DNA of 64,000 nt from Chloroflexota bacterium (GCA_016234595.1 JACRBG010000014.1:1-64000); one strand, 5' to 3'. Positions 53,051 through 63,598 are shown, counted from the first letter of the stretch. Numbers and translations: made by a program. Notes: a model not told the origin generated them from the letters alone.

Positions 53051-54522
53051 CCGCCCCATACTCCTTCAAAGATGAATTTGTCGCGCTCGGTTGCAAACAG
53101 CCATTCAGGAATGGGAATGGGGTAGCTGCCTGAAAAACAAGCCGTGCAATAGGTGTTGGGGAAACCGACTGTTTCCCGAATCGCGCCGAGCATCCCTTCA
53201 AGACTGAGATAAGCCAAACTATCGGCCCCAATTTGCGCACGGATTTCTTCAACATCTAAACGATGGGCGATAAGTTCGTTATAGGTTGCCATATCAACCC
53301 CCATAAAACAGGGATGCTTGACCGGTGGGGAGGAGACACGCATATGCACTTCGGACGCTCCGCCATCGCGCAACAACTGCACCAGTGGACGGGCAGTATT
53401 GCCGCGCACAATGGAGTCATCTACCAATACCACACGCTTGCCTTCGAGATTCGAAGTTAGGGCATTATATTTAAGGGTAATGCTTTCTTGACGGAGGATT
53501 TCGTCTGGTTGAATAAAAGTGCGTCCAATATAACGATTTTTGGTTAAGCCCTCGCTGAAAGCTATTTTTGATTCTTGACTATATCCAATTGCGGCGGGCG
53601 TGGCAGAGTCAGGCACACCGATGACGATATCAGCCTCGGTAGGAGCCTCACGAGCTAATTGACGCCCCATACCCTGACGTACTTTATGCACCATTTGACC
53701 ATCTAAAAGGGAATCGGGTCGCGCAAAATAGACATACTCAAAAGAGCATAGGGAGCGTTTTTGCGGGGCTTTGCCTTCAAAGGAAGCAAGGCCGTCGTGG
53801 TTGATACGGAGGATTTCACCCGGCTCGACATAGCGCAAGTAATCAGCGCCAATGGTACTCAAGGCGCATGATTCGGAGGCGATAACATACCCTTCGGGAA
53901 GCGTGCCCACACACAAGGGTCGCAGGCCATGCGGGTCACGGGCGGCATAGATGGCGTTGCGTGTCAGAATGACGATTGAATAAGCCCCATCCACCAAGTG
54001 CATCAAGGCGCGGATATGTGAAATCCATTGATCGTCGGTGTCATCGGGTAGAGTCATTTGATCCCAGTTGGCGGCGGGCGAGGCCAAAATTTGGGCCATC
54101 ATTTCGGTGTCGCTGGTCGAGGTCAAGCCTACGCCACGTTGTAATAAAAGCTGGCGCAAGATGAGAGCATTGGTCAAATTACCATTGTGGGCCAGTGCCA
54201 TTGGGCCATGTACGGTTTCAATTAGATAGGGTTGGACATTGCGTAAATGGACGCCACCCGTTGTTGAATAGCGGTTATGCCCGATCGCCAAATGGCCGAC
54301 AAGCGGGGCAAGGTTACGTTCATTAAAAATCTGTGAGACCAAGCCCATATCTTTGTGAATATAGGCGCGTTGCCCATCCGCAGTGGCAATACCAGCGCCT
54401 TCCTGACCGCGATGTTGTAGGGCATAGAGACCGAAAAATGTCAGTCGAGCAACATCACGCCCCGGTGCGTAGATGCCAAAAACACCGCATTCTTCACGCG
54501 GCTTATCTTCCAAATAGGTCAT
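53047..54522 (-). CDS. purF: Amidophosphoribosyltransferase
   Basis: 491 residues. A short propeptide (MTYLEDKPREE) precedes the catalytic Cys12 (ECGVFGIYAPG). The four Cys positions expected for a [4Fe-4S] cluster in the Bacillus-type enzyme are visible: RSLCSFEYVYFARP, KHPCFMGVD and NTYCTACFSGSYP. PRPP-binding loop VVLVDDSIVRGNTARP. First committed step of purine synthesis. Overlaps purE by 20 bases. Confidence 0.96.
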   Translation of the reverse strand: MTYLEDKPREECGVFGIYAPGRDVARLTFFGLYALQHRGQEGAGIATADGQRAYIHKDMGLVSQIFNERNLAPLVGHLAIGHNRYSTTGGVHLRNVQPYLIETVHGPMALAHNGNLTNALILRQLLLQRGVGLTSTSDTEMMAQILASPAANWDQMTLPDDTDDQWISHIRALMHLVDGAYSIVILTRNAIYAARDPHGLRPLCVGTLPEGYVIASESCALSTIGADYLRYVEPGEILRINHDGLASFEGKAPQKRSLCSFEYVYFARPDSLLDGQMVHKVRQGMGRQLAREAPTEADIVIGVPDSATPAAIGYSQESKIAFSEGLTKNRYIGRTFIQPDEILRQESITLKYNALTSNLEGKRVVLVDDSIVRGNTARPLVQLLRDGGASEVHMRVSSPPVKHPCFMGVDMATYNELIAHRLDVEEIRAQIGADSLAYLSLEGMLGAIRETVGFPNTYCTACFSGSYPIPIPEWLFATERDKFIFEGVWGG

Positions 54523-55009
54523 TTACTCCCCCCTGTTGGCGCCGAAGTTCGGCATCGTCTTGCAAAATAGTTTCCATATTGGCGTGTTGTAATGTGGCAA
54601 TACGCTCGCGCAATTCGGGATAGGCTACACTTAGAATCTTGGCGGCCAATAATGCTGCACCAGCGGGGTCAAGCACGACGGCAGGTGCGACGCCACTGGG
54701 CATTCGCAACGATGAAAAAATATCACCACCCGCGAACGCACTTGAGACAGGTGGACAGGCGATCACGGGGGATTGGATTTGGGCATCTACAAAGGCGCTT
54801 AGGGCATTCGAGCGGCCTGCGATGGTGACATAGACTTTGGGACGAGGGTCAGCTTCATAAGCTGAAATCATCTCTAATACATGGCCGGGGGTTTTGTGGG
54901 CCGACCCCACCCGCAGTTCGCTTGGAATCCCCAATTTTTGCAGGGTATCGGCCACGGCGCGGCCCTGCTCTAAATCCGAATTTGATCCCATAATAATTGG
55001 TACAAACAT
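54503..55009 (-). CDS. purE: 5-aminoimidazole ribonucleotide carboxylase, class II type
   Basis: 168 residues. N-terminal PIIMGSNSDLEQGRAVADTL and SAHKTPGHVLEMI are shared by all PurE. However, the loop that is AGAGGAAHLPGM in class I mutases reads AGRSNALSAF, and the later segments are VIACPPVSSAF and IFSSLRMPSGVAPAVVL, the pattern of class II carboxylases such as the animal PAICS domain. Class II uses CO2 and AIR directly and needs no PurK. No purK is present here, which agrees. Confidence 0.9.
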   Translation of the reverse strand: MFVPIIMGSNSDLEQGRAVADTLQKLGIPSELRVGSAHKTPGHVLEMISAYEADPRPKVYVTIAGRSNALSAFVDAQIQSPVIACPPVSSAFAGGDIFSSLRMPSGVAPAVVLDPAGAALLAAKILSVAYPELRERIATLQHANMETILQDDAELRRQQGGVNDLFGR

Positions 55010-55012
55010 GGT

Positions 55013-55960
55013 TTACCCTTGATAATGAGCGAGTGTTTGAATGATACGAGTTGCAGTAGGCTGGTCACCCGGAACGAAAGGTAATTGGGTCAGCCGTTCA
55101 TAGGCCGAGATATAACGGTCAGCGACTTGAGCCTTGAATTCGGGCGGCATAATGGGTGGTGTGCCTTCGCCACGATAGCCTTGTTGGGCAAACCATACCC
55201 GCAAAAATTCTTTATCAAAATTCTGAGGAGGTTCGCCGTTGCCACCTGTACCGGCAATCCAGTAGCGGCTTGAGTCAGGCGTATGTACTTCGTCAATCAG
55301 TACCACCTCACCATCAATGAGGCCAAATTCATATTTAGTATCCACCAAAATGAGACCTGCTTGCTCGGCGATGGCTTGCCCACGTTTAAACAAGGCTAAA
55401 GCGGCGGCCTCGACCTGCTCGTAAATGCCTTTTTCGACCAAGCCTCGTTCGATAATAGCGGAGCGGGTTAAGGCTTCATCATGCGCTCCTTGTTCGGCTT
55501 TGGTGGTAGGAGTCAAGATAGGTTCGGGAAGAGGATCATTTTTCCGCAGGCCATCGGGTAATTGGATGCCATAGGGCCGGCGTTCGCCTTGTTCATAAAG
55601 TGTCCAAAGCGAGGTCTTGGTGACCCCGGTGATAAAACCACGCACAATTACTTCGACAGGTAAGGGTGAGGCTTCACGGGCTAACATCACATTGGGGTCG
55701 GGCACATCGAGCATGTGATTAGCTACGATGTCGCGGGTTTGCTCGAACCACCATGCACTGAGTTGATTTAAGACCTGCCCTTTGAAAGGAATTGTTCCCA
55801 ATACGACATCAAAGGCTGAGACCCGATCCGTCGTAATTAGTAACCGCAACCCATCACGGCGATAAATATCACGCACTTTACCCGATTGGCGTGGCCCCCA
55901 GCCTTCAATTTCGACTGATTCTAAAGGGGTTGCTGCTAGTAGTTCATTCTCAGAAATCAC
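55013..55960 (-). CDS. purC: Phosphoribosylaminoimidazole-succinocarboxamide synthase (SAICAR synthetase)
   Basis: 315 residues, the longer form of the family. Segments GKVRDIYRRDGLRLLITTDR, SAFDVVLGTIPFKGQVLNQL, VEVIVRGFITGVTKTSLW, and the aspartate-binding LIDEVHTPDSSRYW. Step 8 of purine synthesis. GTG start with AAGGAGG four bases away. Three bases separate it from purE. Confidence 0.96.
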   Translation of the reverse strand: MISENELLAATPLESVEIEGWGPRQSGKVRDIYRRDGLRLLITTDRVSAFDVVLGTIPFKGQVLNQLSAWWFEQTRDIVANHMLDVPDPNVMLAREASPLPVEVIVRGFITGVTKTSLWTLYEQGERRPYGIQLPDGLRKNDPLPEPILTPTTKAEQGAHDEALTRSAIIERGLVEKGIYEQVEAAALALFKRGQAIAEQAGLILVDTKYEFGLIDGEVVLIDEVHTPDSSRYWIAGTGGNGEPPQNFDKEFLRVWFAQQGYRGEGTPPIMPPEFKAQVADRYISAYERLTQLPFVPGDQPTATRIIQTLAHYQG

Positions 55961-55969
55961 ATGGCCTCC

Positions 55970-58900
55970 TTAGGCATTTTTGATGGCGTTTTCGAAAATA
56001 TGGATGCCTAGCATTCCGCGTTGACCACGTCGCCACTGCGGATGCTGCCAATAGTAAATATGATCTTCGGGGTGGGGCATAAGACCCATAACATTACCCG
56101 CTGGATTACACAGTGCGGCAATACCTAGTGCTGACCCATTGGGATTGTAAGGATATGGGGCGGGGTCGCCGTGTTCATCTACGTAGGTCAACGGTACAAG
56201 TCCATTGTCCCACAATTGATGTAAGGTAGTTTCATCTTGGGCAGCAATTCGCCCTTCGCCGTGAGCCACTGGACAATAGATTAAATCTTCTAGGCCTTCG
56301 GTAAATAGATTTTGACTATGAGGATTGGGTTTTAGATAGACCCAGCGACATTCAAACTGACCCGATTCATTATGGGCCAGTGTCACGGTGCGGGGGTTAT
56401 GACCGGGTAGGAGGCCAGCTTTGACAAGTGCTTGAAAACCATTGCAGATGCCAAGGACAGGCCGTCCGCTTTCGATAAACGGAGTAAGCGTCTCAATTAG
56501 ACGGGTTTGCAAATCTAGAGCCCAAACGACACCCGCGCCGAGGTCATCACCATACGAGAACCCCCCCGGCAGCACTAGCATGTGGTAGTCCAATAGACTA
56601 CGTTCCCCATTGAATAATTGATTGATATGGACAATTTCGGATACCCCACCGGCCAATTGACAGGCTAAAGCTGCCTCGTGGTCACGATTGGTACCTTTGG
56701 CATGTAGAATCAGGACACGCGGGGATTGAGTATGAAGCGTAGGGGAGTGTTTAGAAACGAAGGCGATAGATGGTGATTGGATCGAAGCCGTGTGGGGTGT
56801 ATCGCCGCGCCATGCTTTCTCCAAATCCGCCAATGATAAATCGAGATAGGTTTCAATTGTCAGTCGTGCATCCGCCGCCACAGTTCCCAATTTTTGATAG
56901 GGGGTATCGGCCAAAAGGTTTTCAAATCTCGCCACATCTGCGGGGCGGACTTCAACGACAAAGCGCCCAAGCGACTCGGAAAATAAGTGGGCTTCATTTT
57001 CGACTTGTAGGGTTGCCCCCAAGCTACCAGCGATGCACATTTCAGCAATGGCAACCGCTAGACCACCCTCGGAACAATCGTGGCAGCTTTGTACGATGCC
57101 TTGCGTAATAGCTTGATACAAGCGACGCATATGCTGGAGGGCATTGGGGACGGGTTGAGGGACAATGCCACCTGATAGTCCGTTGACGGCATGATAATGG
57201 CTACCACCGAATTCCGAACGGGTTGCACCGATCAGGTAAATCAAGCTACCTACCTGCTTCAAATCAGCCGTGACGGTATGCTCAATATTGGGAACGAGGC
57301 CGACCGCGGAAATCAGAAGTGTGCCGGGAATGGCATGGCGTGTCCCATCAACATCCGTGTATTCATTATTAAGACTGTCTTTGCCAGAAATGAAGGGGGT
57401 TTGATAAGCCAGTGCCGCGTCATAACAGCCTTTGGAAGTGCGCACCAATGCACCTAAACGGTCCGGGAGATTAGGATTGCCCCAGCAGAAATTATCCAAA
57501 ATAGCGACTTGGTCAGGGTCAGCCCCTACGGCAACCAGATTGCGCAGGCTTTCATCAACCGCAGCCCATGCCATCGCATACGGGTCAATTTCCCCATAGG
57601 TTGGGCAAATACCGTTCGAAATTGCTACCCCTTTGGTCTGCTGTTGGGTCGCCAGCGGGACAAAAACAGCGGCGTCGCCATGCCCTTTTTCATTGACCAG
57701 TGGTTTGACGGTCATGCCACCTTGCACTTCATGGTCATAGCGCCGAATGACGGCTTCTTTGCTGCGAATGTTAGGATGGGCCAGCAAAGCCAACAACGAT
57801 GCTTGGGGGCTAAGCGATGGGCTTTGATTAACGGTGGCAACTGGCGGGGTGTTCCATTCCGCCTGTAATTGTCGGGTTGGGATGCCGTCGTGCAGGAAGT
57901 GAATGTCAATATCACCCACTAGGGTCGCGCCGTAATGTAATATGAGACGTCCGGTAGTCTCAAATGTCCCGATGCACACGGCCTCGACATCATGCAGAGC
58001 ACAAACGGCTTGCAAGGCGGCCCAATTTTCAGGGGCAACGGCCAAGACCATACGTTCTTGGGCTTCACTGAGCCAGATTTCCCACGGACGCAGGCCAGCA
58101 TATTTCAACGGCACATTTTGCAATTGAACAGTCGCGCCAAGACCTGAACTCATTTCACCAATCGCGGAGGATAGGCCACCGGCACCGCAATCTGTGATGG
58201 CATGATACAAGCCTGCATCACGGGCCTGCATGATAACTTCCAATACCTGTTTTTCATTGATGGGATGACCAATTTGCACTGCGCTGCCAGACACCACCCC
58301 GGTATCACTGTTCATCTCCATGCTAGAGAAGGTTGCCCCACGCAGGCCATCACGCCCAGTACGCCCGCCGATAACAATAATTAGGTCATTGGGTTGGACT
58401 TCGGTAGGGTGAGATTGATGGGGTAGCAAGCCCAGACATCCGCAGAAGACGAGCGGATTGGCGGTATAGCCCTTGTGGTATAAAACCGCACCGTTGATGG
58501 TCGGGATGCCCATTTTATTACCATAATCTTCCACACCATGTACCACCCCCTGCTCAATGCGACGTGGATGGAGTGTGCCGCTGGGAAGTTGGGCTGGGTC
58601 AAGGTCTTGGGGGCCAAAACATAAGACATCAGTATTGGCAATGGGACGGGCACTGACGCCTAGAACATCCCGGATAACACCACCGACGCCTGTATTTGCC
58701 CCCCCGAAGGGTTCGATGGCCGAGGGGTGATTATGGGTCTCGACCTTGAAAGCTAAATCCCAGTCCGCATTAAAGGCGATAATTCCAGCATTATCCACAA
58801 AAGCTGAACGAACCCAATCACCCTTATCTATCTGGTTGGTAGCGGCACGGATATAGGTATTGAGAAGGCCTCGAATGGTTTCGGGTTGGCTGCCATTCTC

Positions 58901-59623
58901 GGTATAGGTAATCTGCGCTTTAAAGGTTTTATGAACACAATGTTCGCTCCAAGTTTGGGCGAACATCTCCAATTCTATATCGCTGGGGTCACGCGCTTCG
59001 ACTTGATAATACTGCTGAATCGCCCGCATTTCTGCTAGATCCAGCGATAAGCGACGGGCTTGGCTAATGTCGAGTAACGTTTGATCATCGGCTTGGCGCA
59101 ACGGAATAATTTCGGTTAACCTCTCATCCATCGCGGTGGTCACGTACAGCGGATGGATAGGGCTATCAATGGTCACTCTTTGAATAACCGAGTTAGAAAA
59201 GGCTTTGTTTGCCAATAGCTCTAGGTCGTTTGGTGTGAGGGGGCCCTCCAACAAATAGCATTGACCAGTTGCCACTTGGTCAATTTGATGCCAACCTAAC
59301 CGATGCACAGTTGCCAGCAAATTTTCTGCAACAGTGTCGGTGACTCCCGGCAGATAAGTCACCTCGATGCTATGGTCAGCCGTTTGTGGCGGTAATATAG
59401 CATCAATGGGGAAAACACTATAGTCCTCAATGACAGTATCCGCCAGAATTGTTTCAGCTAAATGGCAGGCAAGATGCTCGTCAAGACTGCCTTGGACAAA
59501 AAAAAGACGGGCAGTGGAACAGCCCGTCAAAGTAGTAACCCCTAATTGATAACCCAAATCAATGAGTTTATTTGCTGATTTCTTTTGATCACGTAGCCGT
59601 ATTTCGATGCGGAAAGTGGTCAA
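55970..59623 (-). CDS. purL: Phosphoribosylformylglycinamidine synthase, fused PurS-PurL-PurQ
   Basis: 1217 residues from the TTG at 59623 (GGGAG six bases upstream), giving the PurS-like beginning [16 protein letters not shown]; a TTG at 59662 would add 13 residues. Residues 1-170 hold two PurS-like halves. The PurL part follows with [31 protein letters not shown] and a second AIRS domain ([12 protein letters not shown]). Residues from about 960 on are a PurQ glutaminase with Cys in [12 protein letters not shown] and His/Glu in [12 protein letters not shown]. One chain thus carries the whole FGAR amidotransferase (step 4). First gene of the pur operon. Confidence 0.95.
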   Translation of the reverse strand: MTTFRIEIRLRDQKKSANKLIDLGYQLGVTTLTGCSTARLFFVQGSLDEHLACHLAETILADTVIEDYSVFPIDAILPPQTADHSIEVTYLPGVTDTVAENLLATVHRLGWHQIDQVATGQCYLLEGPLTPNDLELLANKAFSNSVIQRVTIDSPIHPLYVTTAMDERLTEIIPLRQADDQTLLDISQARRLSLDLAEMRAIQQYYQVEARDPSDIELEMFAQTWSEHCVHKTFKAQITYTENGSQPETIRGLLNTYIRAATNQIDKGDWVRSAFVDNAGIIAFNADWDLAFKVETHNHPSAIEPFGGANTGVGGVIRDVLGVSARPIANTDVLCFGPQDLDPAQLPSGTLHPRRIEQGVVHGVEDYGNKMGIPTINGAVLYHKGYTANPLVFCGCLGLLPHQSHPTEVQPNDLIIVIGGRTGRDGLRGATFSSMEMNSDTGVVSGSAVQIGHPINEKQVLEVIMQARDAGLYHAITDCGAGGLSSAIGEMSSGLGATVQLQNVPLKYAGLRPWEIWLSEAQERMVLAVAPENWAALQAVCALHDVEAVCIGTFETTGRLILHYGATLVGDIDIHFLHDGIPTRQLQAEWNTPPVATVNQSPSLSPQASLLALLAHPNIRSKEAVIRRYDHEVQGGMTVKPLVNEKGHGDAAVFVPLATQQQTKGVAISNGICPTYGEIDPYAMAWAAVDESLRNLVAVGADPDQVAILDNFCWGNPNLPDRLGALVRTSKGCYDAALAYQTPFISGKDSLNNEYTDVDGTRHAIPGTLLISAVGLVPNIEHTVTADLKQVGSLIYLIGATRSEFGGSHYHAVNGLSGGIVPQPVPNALQHMRRLYQAITQGIVQSCHDCSEGGLAVAIAEMCIAGSLGATLQVENEAHLFSESLGRFVVEVRPADVARFENLLADTPYQKLGTVAADARLTIETYLDLSLADLEKAWRGDTPHTASIQSPSIAFVSKHSPTLHTQSPRVLILHAKGTNRDHEAALACQLAGGVSEIVHINQLFNGERSLLDYHMLVLPGGFSYGDDLGAGVVWALDLQTRLIETLTPFIESGRPVLGICNGFQALVKAGLLPGHNPRTVTLAHNESGQFECRWVYLKPNPHSQNLFTEGLEDLIYCPVAHGEGRIAAQDETTLHQLWDNGLVPLTYVDEHGDPAPYPYNPNGSALGIAALCNPAGNVMGLMPHPEDHIYYWQHPQWRRGQRGMLGIHIFENAIKNA

Positions 59624-59654
59624 CCAATGCTCCCTTTCATCTCCTCTGAAGATG

Positions 59655-59668
59655 GTACGCAAGCGTAC
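59655..59668. promoter_or_regulatory. Perfect 14-base palindrome upstream of the purine operon
   Basis: GTACGC-AA-GCGTAC lies 32 bases upstream of the purSLQ start within a 115-base gap. The two-base centre is too tight for an RNA hairpin, so a DNA operator is the better reading. The overlapping TTG at 59662 argues against translation starting there. A possible minus-strand promoter (TTGCCA, then TAGTAC 15 bases on) is too weak to call. Confidence 0.45.
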
Positions 59669-59738
59669 TAGATAGATGGGCGTATTGGCAAGACCATAGG
59701 TAAATTTTCATTAAAAGTGACAAAGGCCAATTGTTCTA

Positions 59739-61325
59739 TTACCCATTCAAAAGCCGATAGAGTTTTCGATTTTGTTTATGAAGCTGCTGATAGACTCCAT
59801 ATTGCTTATCATAGAGGGCCTTTACTTGGGGCTGTGGGGTAAAAGTTTTGGTGACCCGTACCACTTTTTGAATATCTTCAAACTGGATCTGCCCCAAGCC
59901 GACAGCACAAACTAGGGCTGCCCCGCTTGCGCCCACATTTTCGGGGTTTTCAATGACCTCAATGGTGCGCCCTGTGACATCGGCTAGAATTTGACTCCAT
60001 GTATCGGAACGTGCGCCACCCCCAACCAAACGGATTTTTTCGGTATGGGGGATTTTGCGTTCGATGGTTTCGAGCATCCAGCGTTTATGATAGGCATCCC
60101 CTTCTAGTACCGCGCGGATGAGGTCGCGTTTACGGGTGGCGAGACTGATATTAAAGAACATACCCCGCGCATAGGGGTCTTCAAAGGGCGAGCGATTGCC
60201 ATGCAACCAAGGCGTAAAAATGACTCCACCCGAACCCGGTTCTACCTCGGCTACGACGGCGCTTAGATAATCATAGAGGGAACGATATTCAGCTTCTTTA
60301 TCCGCAACGGTACGCTGTTCCAAATAGATGCCGATTTCATCTAGCGCCAGATGATCACGTACCCATTGTAAACAGCGCCCCGAAGTCTCTTGTTCCGAGA
60401 TGTAATTATATTTGCCGGGTACAGCACCCAAAATTGAAGCAACCATGCCATTGATGTCGGTCATGCGTTTTTCGACTGTCGCTACGACCCAACCCGATGT
60501 ACCAATATAGGCGTGTACCGCGTTGGTATCCATGCTGCCCGACCCCAGCGTAATCATGGACAGGTCGCCACCTCCACCAAAGACACTTACGGTTTCGGGT
60601 AGACCTAAATCGTGGGCGGCGGCGGGGGTTAATGTCCCTACGACATCGGTGGCGTGTATCACCGGGGGCAAATGGGCTGGATTAACCTCATAATTGCGGC
60701 ACAACCCCGTGTGCCATCTTAATTGATCGGGGCGAGTGTCGAACAAAAAGGTGGCATGGGCTGAGTCATAGCCAAAGGTAAATTGATCGGTGCAGCGCAG
60801 TACCAGATAATCTTTGACATCCATCCATTGATGCATGGCTTGGAAAATATCGGGCTCGTTGTCACGCAGCCAAAGATATTTCCAGACGGGGTCTTTGGCC
60901 GAAGCCGAAGCGCCGCCGGTGATGCGGAGGGCTTGTAAAAGCTTGAAGGCGTTCATCCCTTCAATTTTAATCGGGCCGCTTCGTAATCCACGCCGAAGCT
61001 GTTCGACTCCACGATTGTCCATGTAAATCATGGCGTGACGCAGGGCTGTTCCGGTTATGTCAACAGGAATGAATCCCTGCATTTGGGCGCAAAAGGCCAT
61101 TCCTTTGATGCTTTGCGGATCGTGATTGGCAAGAATTTTGGCCGTACCTCGGCAAATTGCTGACCACCAATCATCGGGATTTTGTTCAGCCCCACCATTA
61201 GGCATGACATAGAGAGGGTATTCTTCAAGGGCCGTTGCCACCAATTCAAGGCTCTGGTCGAGCCGATAGAGACAAGATTTGCTGTGGGTGGTGCCGATGT
61301 CGTGAACGAGAATGTAGGTATCCAA
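59739..61325 (-). CDS. FGGY-family carbohydrate kinase, substrate unknown
   Basis: 528 residues. N-terminal LVHDIGTTHSKSCLYRLDQS phosphate loop, Asp base in AMIYMDNRGVEQL, and nucleotide-binding segments IGTSGWVVATVEKR and IRLVGGGARSDTWSQILADV. All catalytic elements are intact. It resembles xylulokinase and gluconokinase relatives but differs from the XylB at 5.2 kb. Third gene of an operon with a class II aldolase and class III aminotransferase, so its product is probably the phosphosugar cleaved by that aldolase. AGGAG precedes the ATG. Confidence 0.9.
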   Translation of the reverse strand: MDTYILVHDIGTTHSKSCLYRLDQSLELVATALEEYPLYVMPNGGAEQNPDDWWSAICRGTAKILANHDPQSIKGMAFCAQMQGFIPVDITGTALRHAMIYMDNRGVEQLRRGLRSGPIKIEGMNAFKLLQALRITGGASASAKDPVWKYLWLRDNEPDIFQAMHQWMDVKDYLVLRCTDQFTFGYDSAHATFLFDTRPDQLRWHTGLCRNYEVNPAHLPPVIHATDVVGTLTPAAAHDLGLPETVSVFGGGGDLSMITLGSGSMDTNAVHAYIGTSGWVVATVEKRMTDINGMVASILGAVPGKYNYISEQETSGRCLQWVRDHLALDEIGIYLEQRTVADKEAEYRSLYDYLSAVVAEVEPGSGGVIFTPWLHGNRSPFEDPYARGMFFNISLATRKRDLIRAVLEGDAYHKRWMLETIERKIPHTEKIRLVGGGARSDTWSQILADVTGRTIEVIENPENVGASGAALVCAVGLGQIQFEDIQKVVRVTKTFTPQPQVKALYDKQYGVYQQLHKQNRKLYRLLNG

Positions 61326-61344
61326 CGGCTACTCCTTGTAAAAT

Positions 61345-62832
61345 TCAGTTAACGCCTTCGACGGCTGACAGTACCGTCTCAAAACGATTCAAAGCATCAT
61401 CAATGACTTCGTCAGTATCGGCCATGCTGGTATAGAGGCGACTGCCTGCCAGAGTAACAAGCCCTTGCGACATATAGGCCGCACCCATTTCTTCCATCAT
61501 ATGCTTGCGGGGTTTGACCTCGCGCATCAGCCTCAAGGGGTTTTTGAAATCGAGCAACATAACCCCTGATGTTTCCAAATGGACAATTGACCCCTGATTA
61601 TAGGCCACAAAGGGTAGCTTGAGCCGTTCGATTATTTCCTGTAGCCCTTTAGTCAGGCGATCACCAGCACGACCCGCCACGACGGCTGCATTGGTCCGTT
61701 CCATTTCCTCAATGGCAAAGTAACCCGCCGCACAACTCAACGGATTAGCCGAGAGTGTCCCTCCAATATAGGCGCGTTCGCCCGTTCCACCGATGCCCGC
61801 TGCAAAATGCAACATGACATCCCGTCGTCCGCCGACCCCACCTGCCATTGGATAGCCGCCCGTAATACATTTACCAAAAACAGTTAGGTCGGGTTTGACG
61901 CCAAAATAACCCTGCACCCCACCTAAGCCAATACGAAAACCCGTGACCACCTCATCAAATATCAAAAGCGTATCGAACTCATCACATAGAGCACGTACTT
62001 GTTGATTAAAGTCGAACGGAATAGGGCGAGTGCCGCTTTCTGGCCCGACTGGTTCAACAATCACAGCGGCTGTGCCCCCACGCAGGCGGTTTAATTGTAG
62101 TTTGCGGCGTAGTTGATCGAGGCTATTGGGATAAAATTCTTGGGTGTTGGCACTGGCGCGGCGTGGAATACCCTTCGCTTCCAAACGACGTGTCCCCGGA
62201 ATATGCAACCCATAGACCATCGGGTCGCTCCACCCATGATAGGCCCCACCGACCTTGATGATCTTTTTCTTGCCCGTATGGACACGAGCCGCCCGAATGG
62301 CCGCCATGACCCCTTCAGTGCCTGACCCCAACATACGAAACATTTCAATATTGGGCATGTGCTGTTGGATTTTTTTGGCTAGTTTCAACTCATATTCATG
62401 GAACAGGCCGGTCACCGGGCTGCATTCACGGATGAGGTCTTCGATTTTTTCGCGGACAGGGGCATAGTTGCTGCCTAAGAGCGTTGGGCCACCCGCCTGC
62501 AAAAAATCAATATATTCATTGCCATCTTCATCCCATAGATAGGCTTCATCGGCGCGATGAATGGCGATAGGGAAGGGGTAATTGAAAGCGAGATTGTGCT
62601 GAACGCCGCCGGGGATATATTGTTTAGCCTCATCAGTCAAGGCTTTGGATCGACGGCACTGGTTTTCAAAATAACCAAGAAATTCAGCCATTTTGTCACG
62701 GCGGATAGGGCGCATGGGTTGGCTGATGAGCGCCTTGAGGCGGCGATAGATATCTTCAGTATTATGCCACTCTGAAATGGCATATTTTTGTTGATCGGCT
62801 ACAGGCGTGGGTATTGTTATAACCTGTTCCAT
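61345..62832 (-). CDS. Class III PLP-dependent aminotransferase (glutamate-1-semialdehyde mutase-like)
   Basis: 495 residues from the ATG at 62832, with AAAGGAG six bases upstream; an in-frame TTG lies two codons earlier. About 60 extra residues precede the domain. SKALTDEAKQYIPGGVQHNL and AYLWDEDGNEYIDFLQAGG are typical of the GSA-mutase branch. The PLP Asp is in LLIFDEVVTGFRIGLGG and the Schiff-base Lys in LTVFGKCITGGYPMAGGVGG. It transfers an amino group to or from an aldehyde or keto compound. A housekeeping HemL role is unlikely given its sugar-gene neighbours. Confidence 0.9.
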   Translation of the reverse strand: MEQVITIPTPVADQQKYAISEWHNTEDIYRRLKALISQPMRPIRRDKMAEFLGYFENQCRRSKALTDEAKQYIPGGVQHNLAFNYPFPIAIHRADEAYLWDEDGNEYIDFLQAGGPTLLGSNYAPVREKIEDLIRECSPVTGLFHEYELKLAKKIQQHMPNIEMFRMLGSGTEGVMAAIRAARVHTGKKKIIKVGGAYHGWSDPMVYGLHIPGTRRLEAKGIPRRASANTQEFYPNSLDQLRRKLQLNRLRGGTAAVIVEPVGPESGTRPIPFDFNQQVRALCDEFDTLLIFDEVVTGFRIGLGGVQGYFGVKPDLTVFGKCITGGYPMAGGVGGRRDVMLHFAAGIGGTGERAYIGGTLSANPLSCAAGYFAIEEMERTNAAVVAGRAGDRLTKGLQEIIERLKLPFVAYNQGSIVHLETSGVMLLDFKNPLRLMREVKPRKHMMEEMGAAYMSQGLVTLAGSRLYTSMADTDEVIDDALNRFETVLSAVEGVN

Positions 62833-62834
62833 CG

Positions 62835-63515
62835 TCAACTCCTTTCAGCTAATTGCTGGTCAATCTTCTTTTGTTCGCTACGGAGCTTGCTAAACGCAAT
62901 TTCACGCACTACCAGCGGAATTTTGTTGATTTTCTCTTCGGTATACAACGCGAGGATATAACTTAGCGCTGCTTTTTCTAGCAGCATGACATTGTGGAGG
63001 GCACGTTCGGGGGTTGACCCCAAACATAAAGCCCCATGATTTTTCAGAATATAGGCATTGTGATTATTTTGAACGGTTTTCCGTACTTGCTTTACCAATA
63101 AACCTGTGCCAGAGGGAGCATACGGAATTACATCGACTGAACGACCTAGAAAACGTACTTGCTCATCAAATAGGGCTGGGATACTTTTTCCAATTAACGC
63201 GATGGCGCTGGCAAAATCTTGGTGGGTGTGCATGACACAGCTAACATCGGGACGGGATTGATAGACCGCGATATGAAAGCCCATTTCAATGGATGGTTTT
63301 AAATCACCTTCAATTTTGGTTTGGTCGAAGGTATAGATGCAAATGTCGGCAGGGGTGATCGCAAAATAATCTTGATTGGAGGGTGTGATGGCGAGAATAT
63401 CTTGATTGGGGACACGGATGGAGACATTGCCCCCAGTGCCTTTTAGATAGCCTTCGCGGGCCAACTGCTGGGTGTAATTCAATACTTGCTGACGGATAGC
63501 CTCAAATTCGTTCAT
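62835..63515 (-). CDS. Class II aldolase (fuculose-phosphate aldolase / AraD family)
   Basis: 226 residues. N-terminal GYLKGTGGNVSIRVPNQDIL, zinc His pair in CVMHTHQDFASA, a catalytic Glu position near SIEMGFHIAVYQS, and the third His in ILKNHGALCLGSTPERAL. It should cleave or epimerise a phosphorylated sugar. First gene of the operon; GGAG about six bases before the ATG. Its promoter and operator lie immediately upstream. Confidence 0.92.
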   Translation of the reverse strand: MNEFEAIRQQVLNYTQQLAREGYLKGTGGNVSIRVPNQDILAITPSNQDYFAITPADICIYTFDQTKIEGDLKPSIEMGFHIAVYQSRPDVSCVMHTHQDFASAIALIGKSIPALFDEQVRFLGRSVDVIPYAPSGTGLLVKQVRKTVQNNHNAYILKNHGALCLGSTPERALHNVMLLEKAALSYILALYTEEKINKIPLVVREIAFSKLRSEQKKIDQQLAERS

Positions 63516-63532
63516 TGCTGCTCCGCTTGTAA

Positions 63533-63547
63533 CTTTACATTGTAAAG
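63533..63547. promoter_or_regulatory. Palindromic operator for the divergent TetR-type regulator
   Basis: CTTTAC-ATT-GTAAAG is a perfect inverted repeat placed directly downstream of the aldolase -10 box, over the expected transcription start. A half site, CTTTACA, recurs at 63563-63569. Binding here would block transcription of the aldolase operon. Confidence 0.65.
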
Positions 63548-63576
63548 ATGATAACGTGAAATCTTTACACCGTCAA
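63548..63576 (-). promoter_or_regulatory. Promoter of the aldolase-aminotransferase-kinase operon
   Basis: On the minus strand TTGACG (63576-63571) and TATCAT (63553-63548) are separated by exactly 17 bases, a near-consensus sigma-70 promoter. Transcription would begin inside the palindrome at 63533-63547. Confidence 0.7.
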
Positions 63577-63598
63577 GTTTGTGGGTTATCATCAACCT

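Noticed and set aside
61345-62832. Aminotransferase as glutamate-1-semialdehyde mutase of haem synthesis
   Set aside because: It has a 60-residue N-terminal extension and lies between sugar-type aldolase and kinase genes, with no other hem genes nearby.
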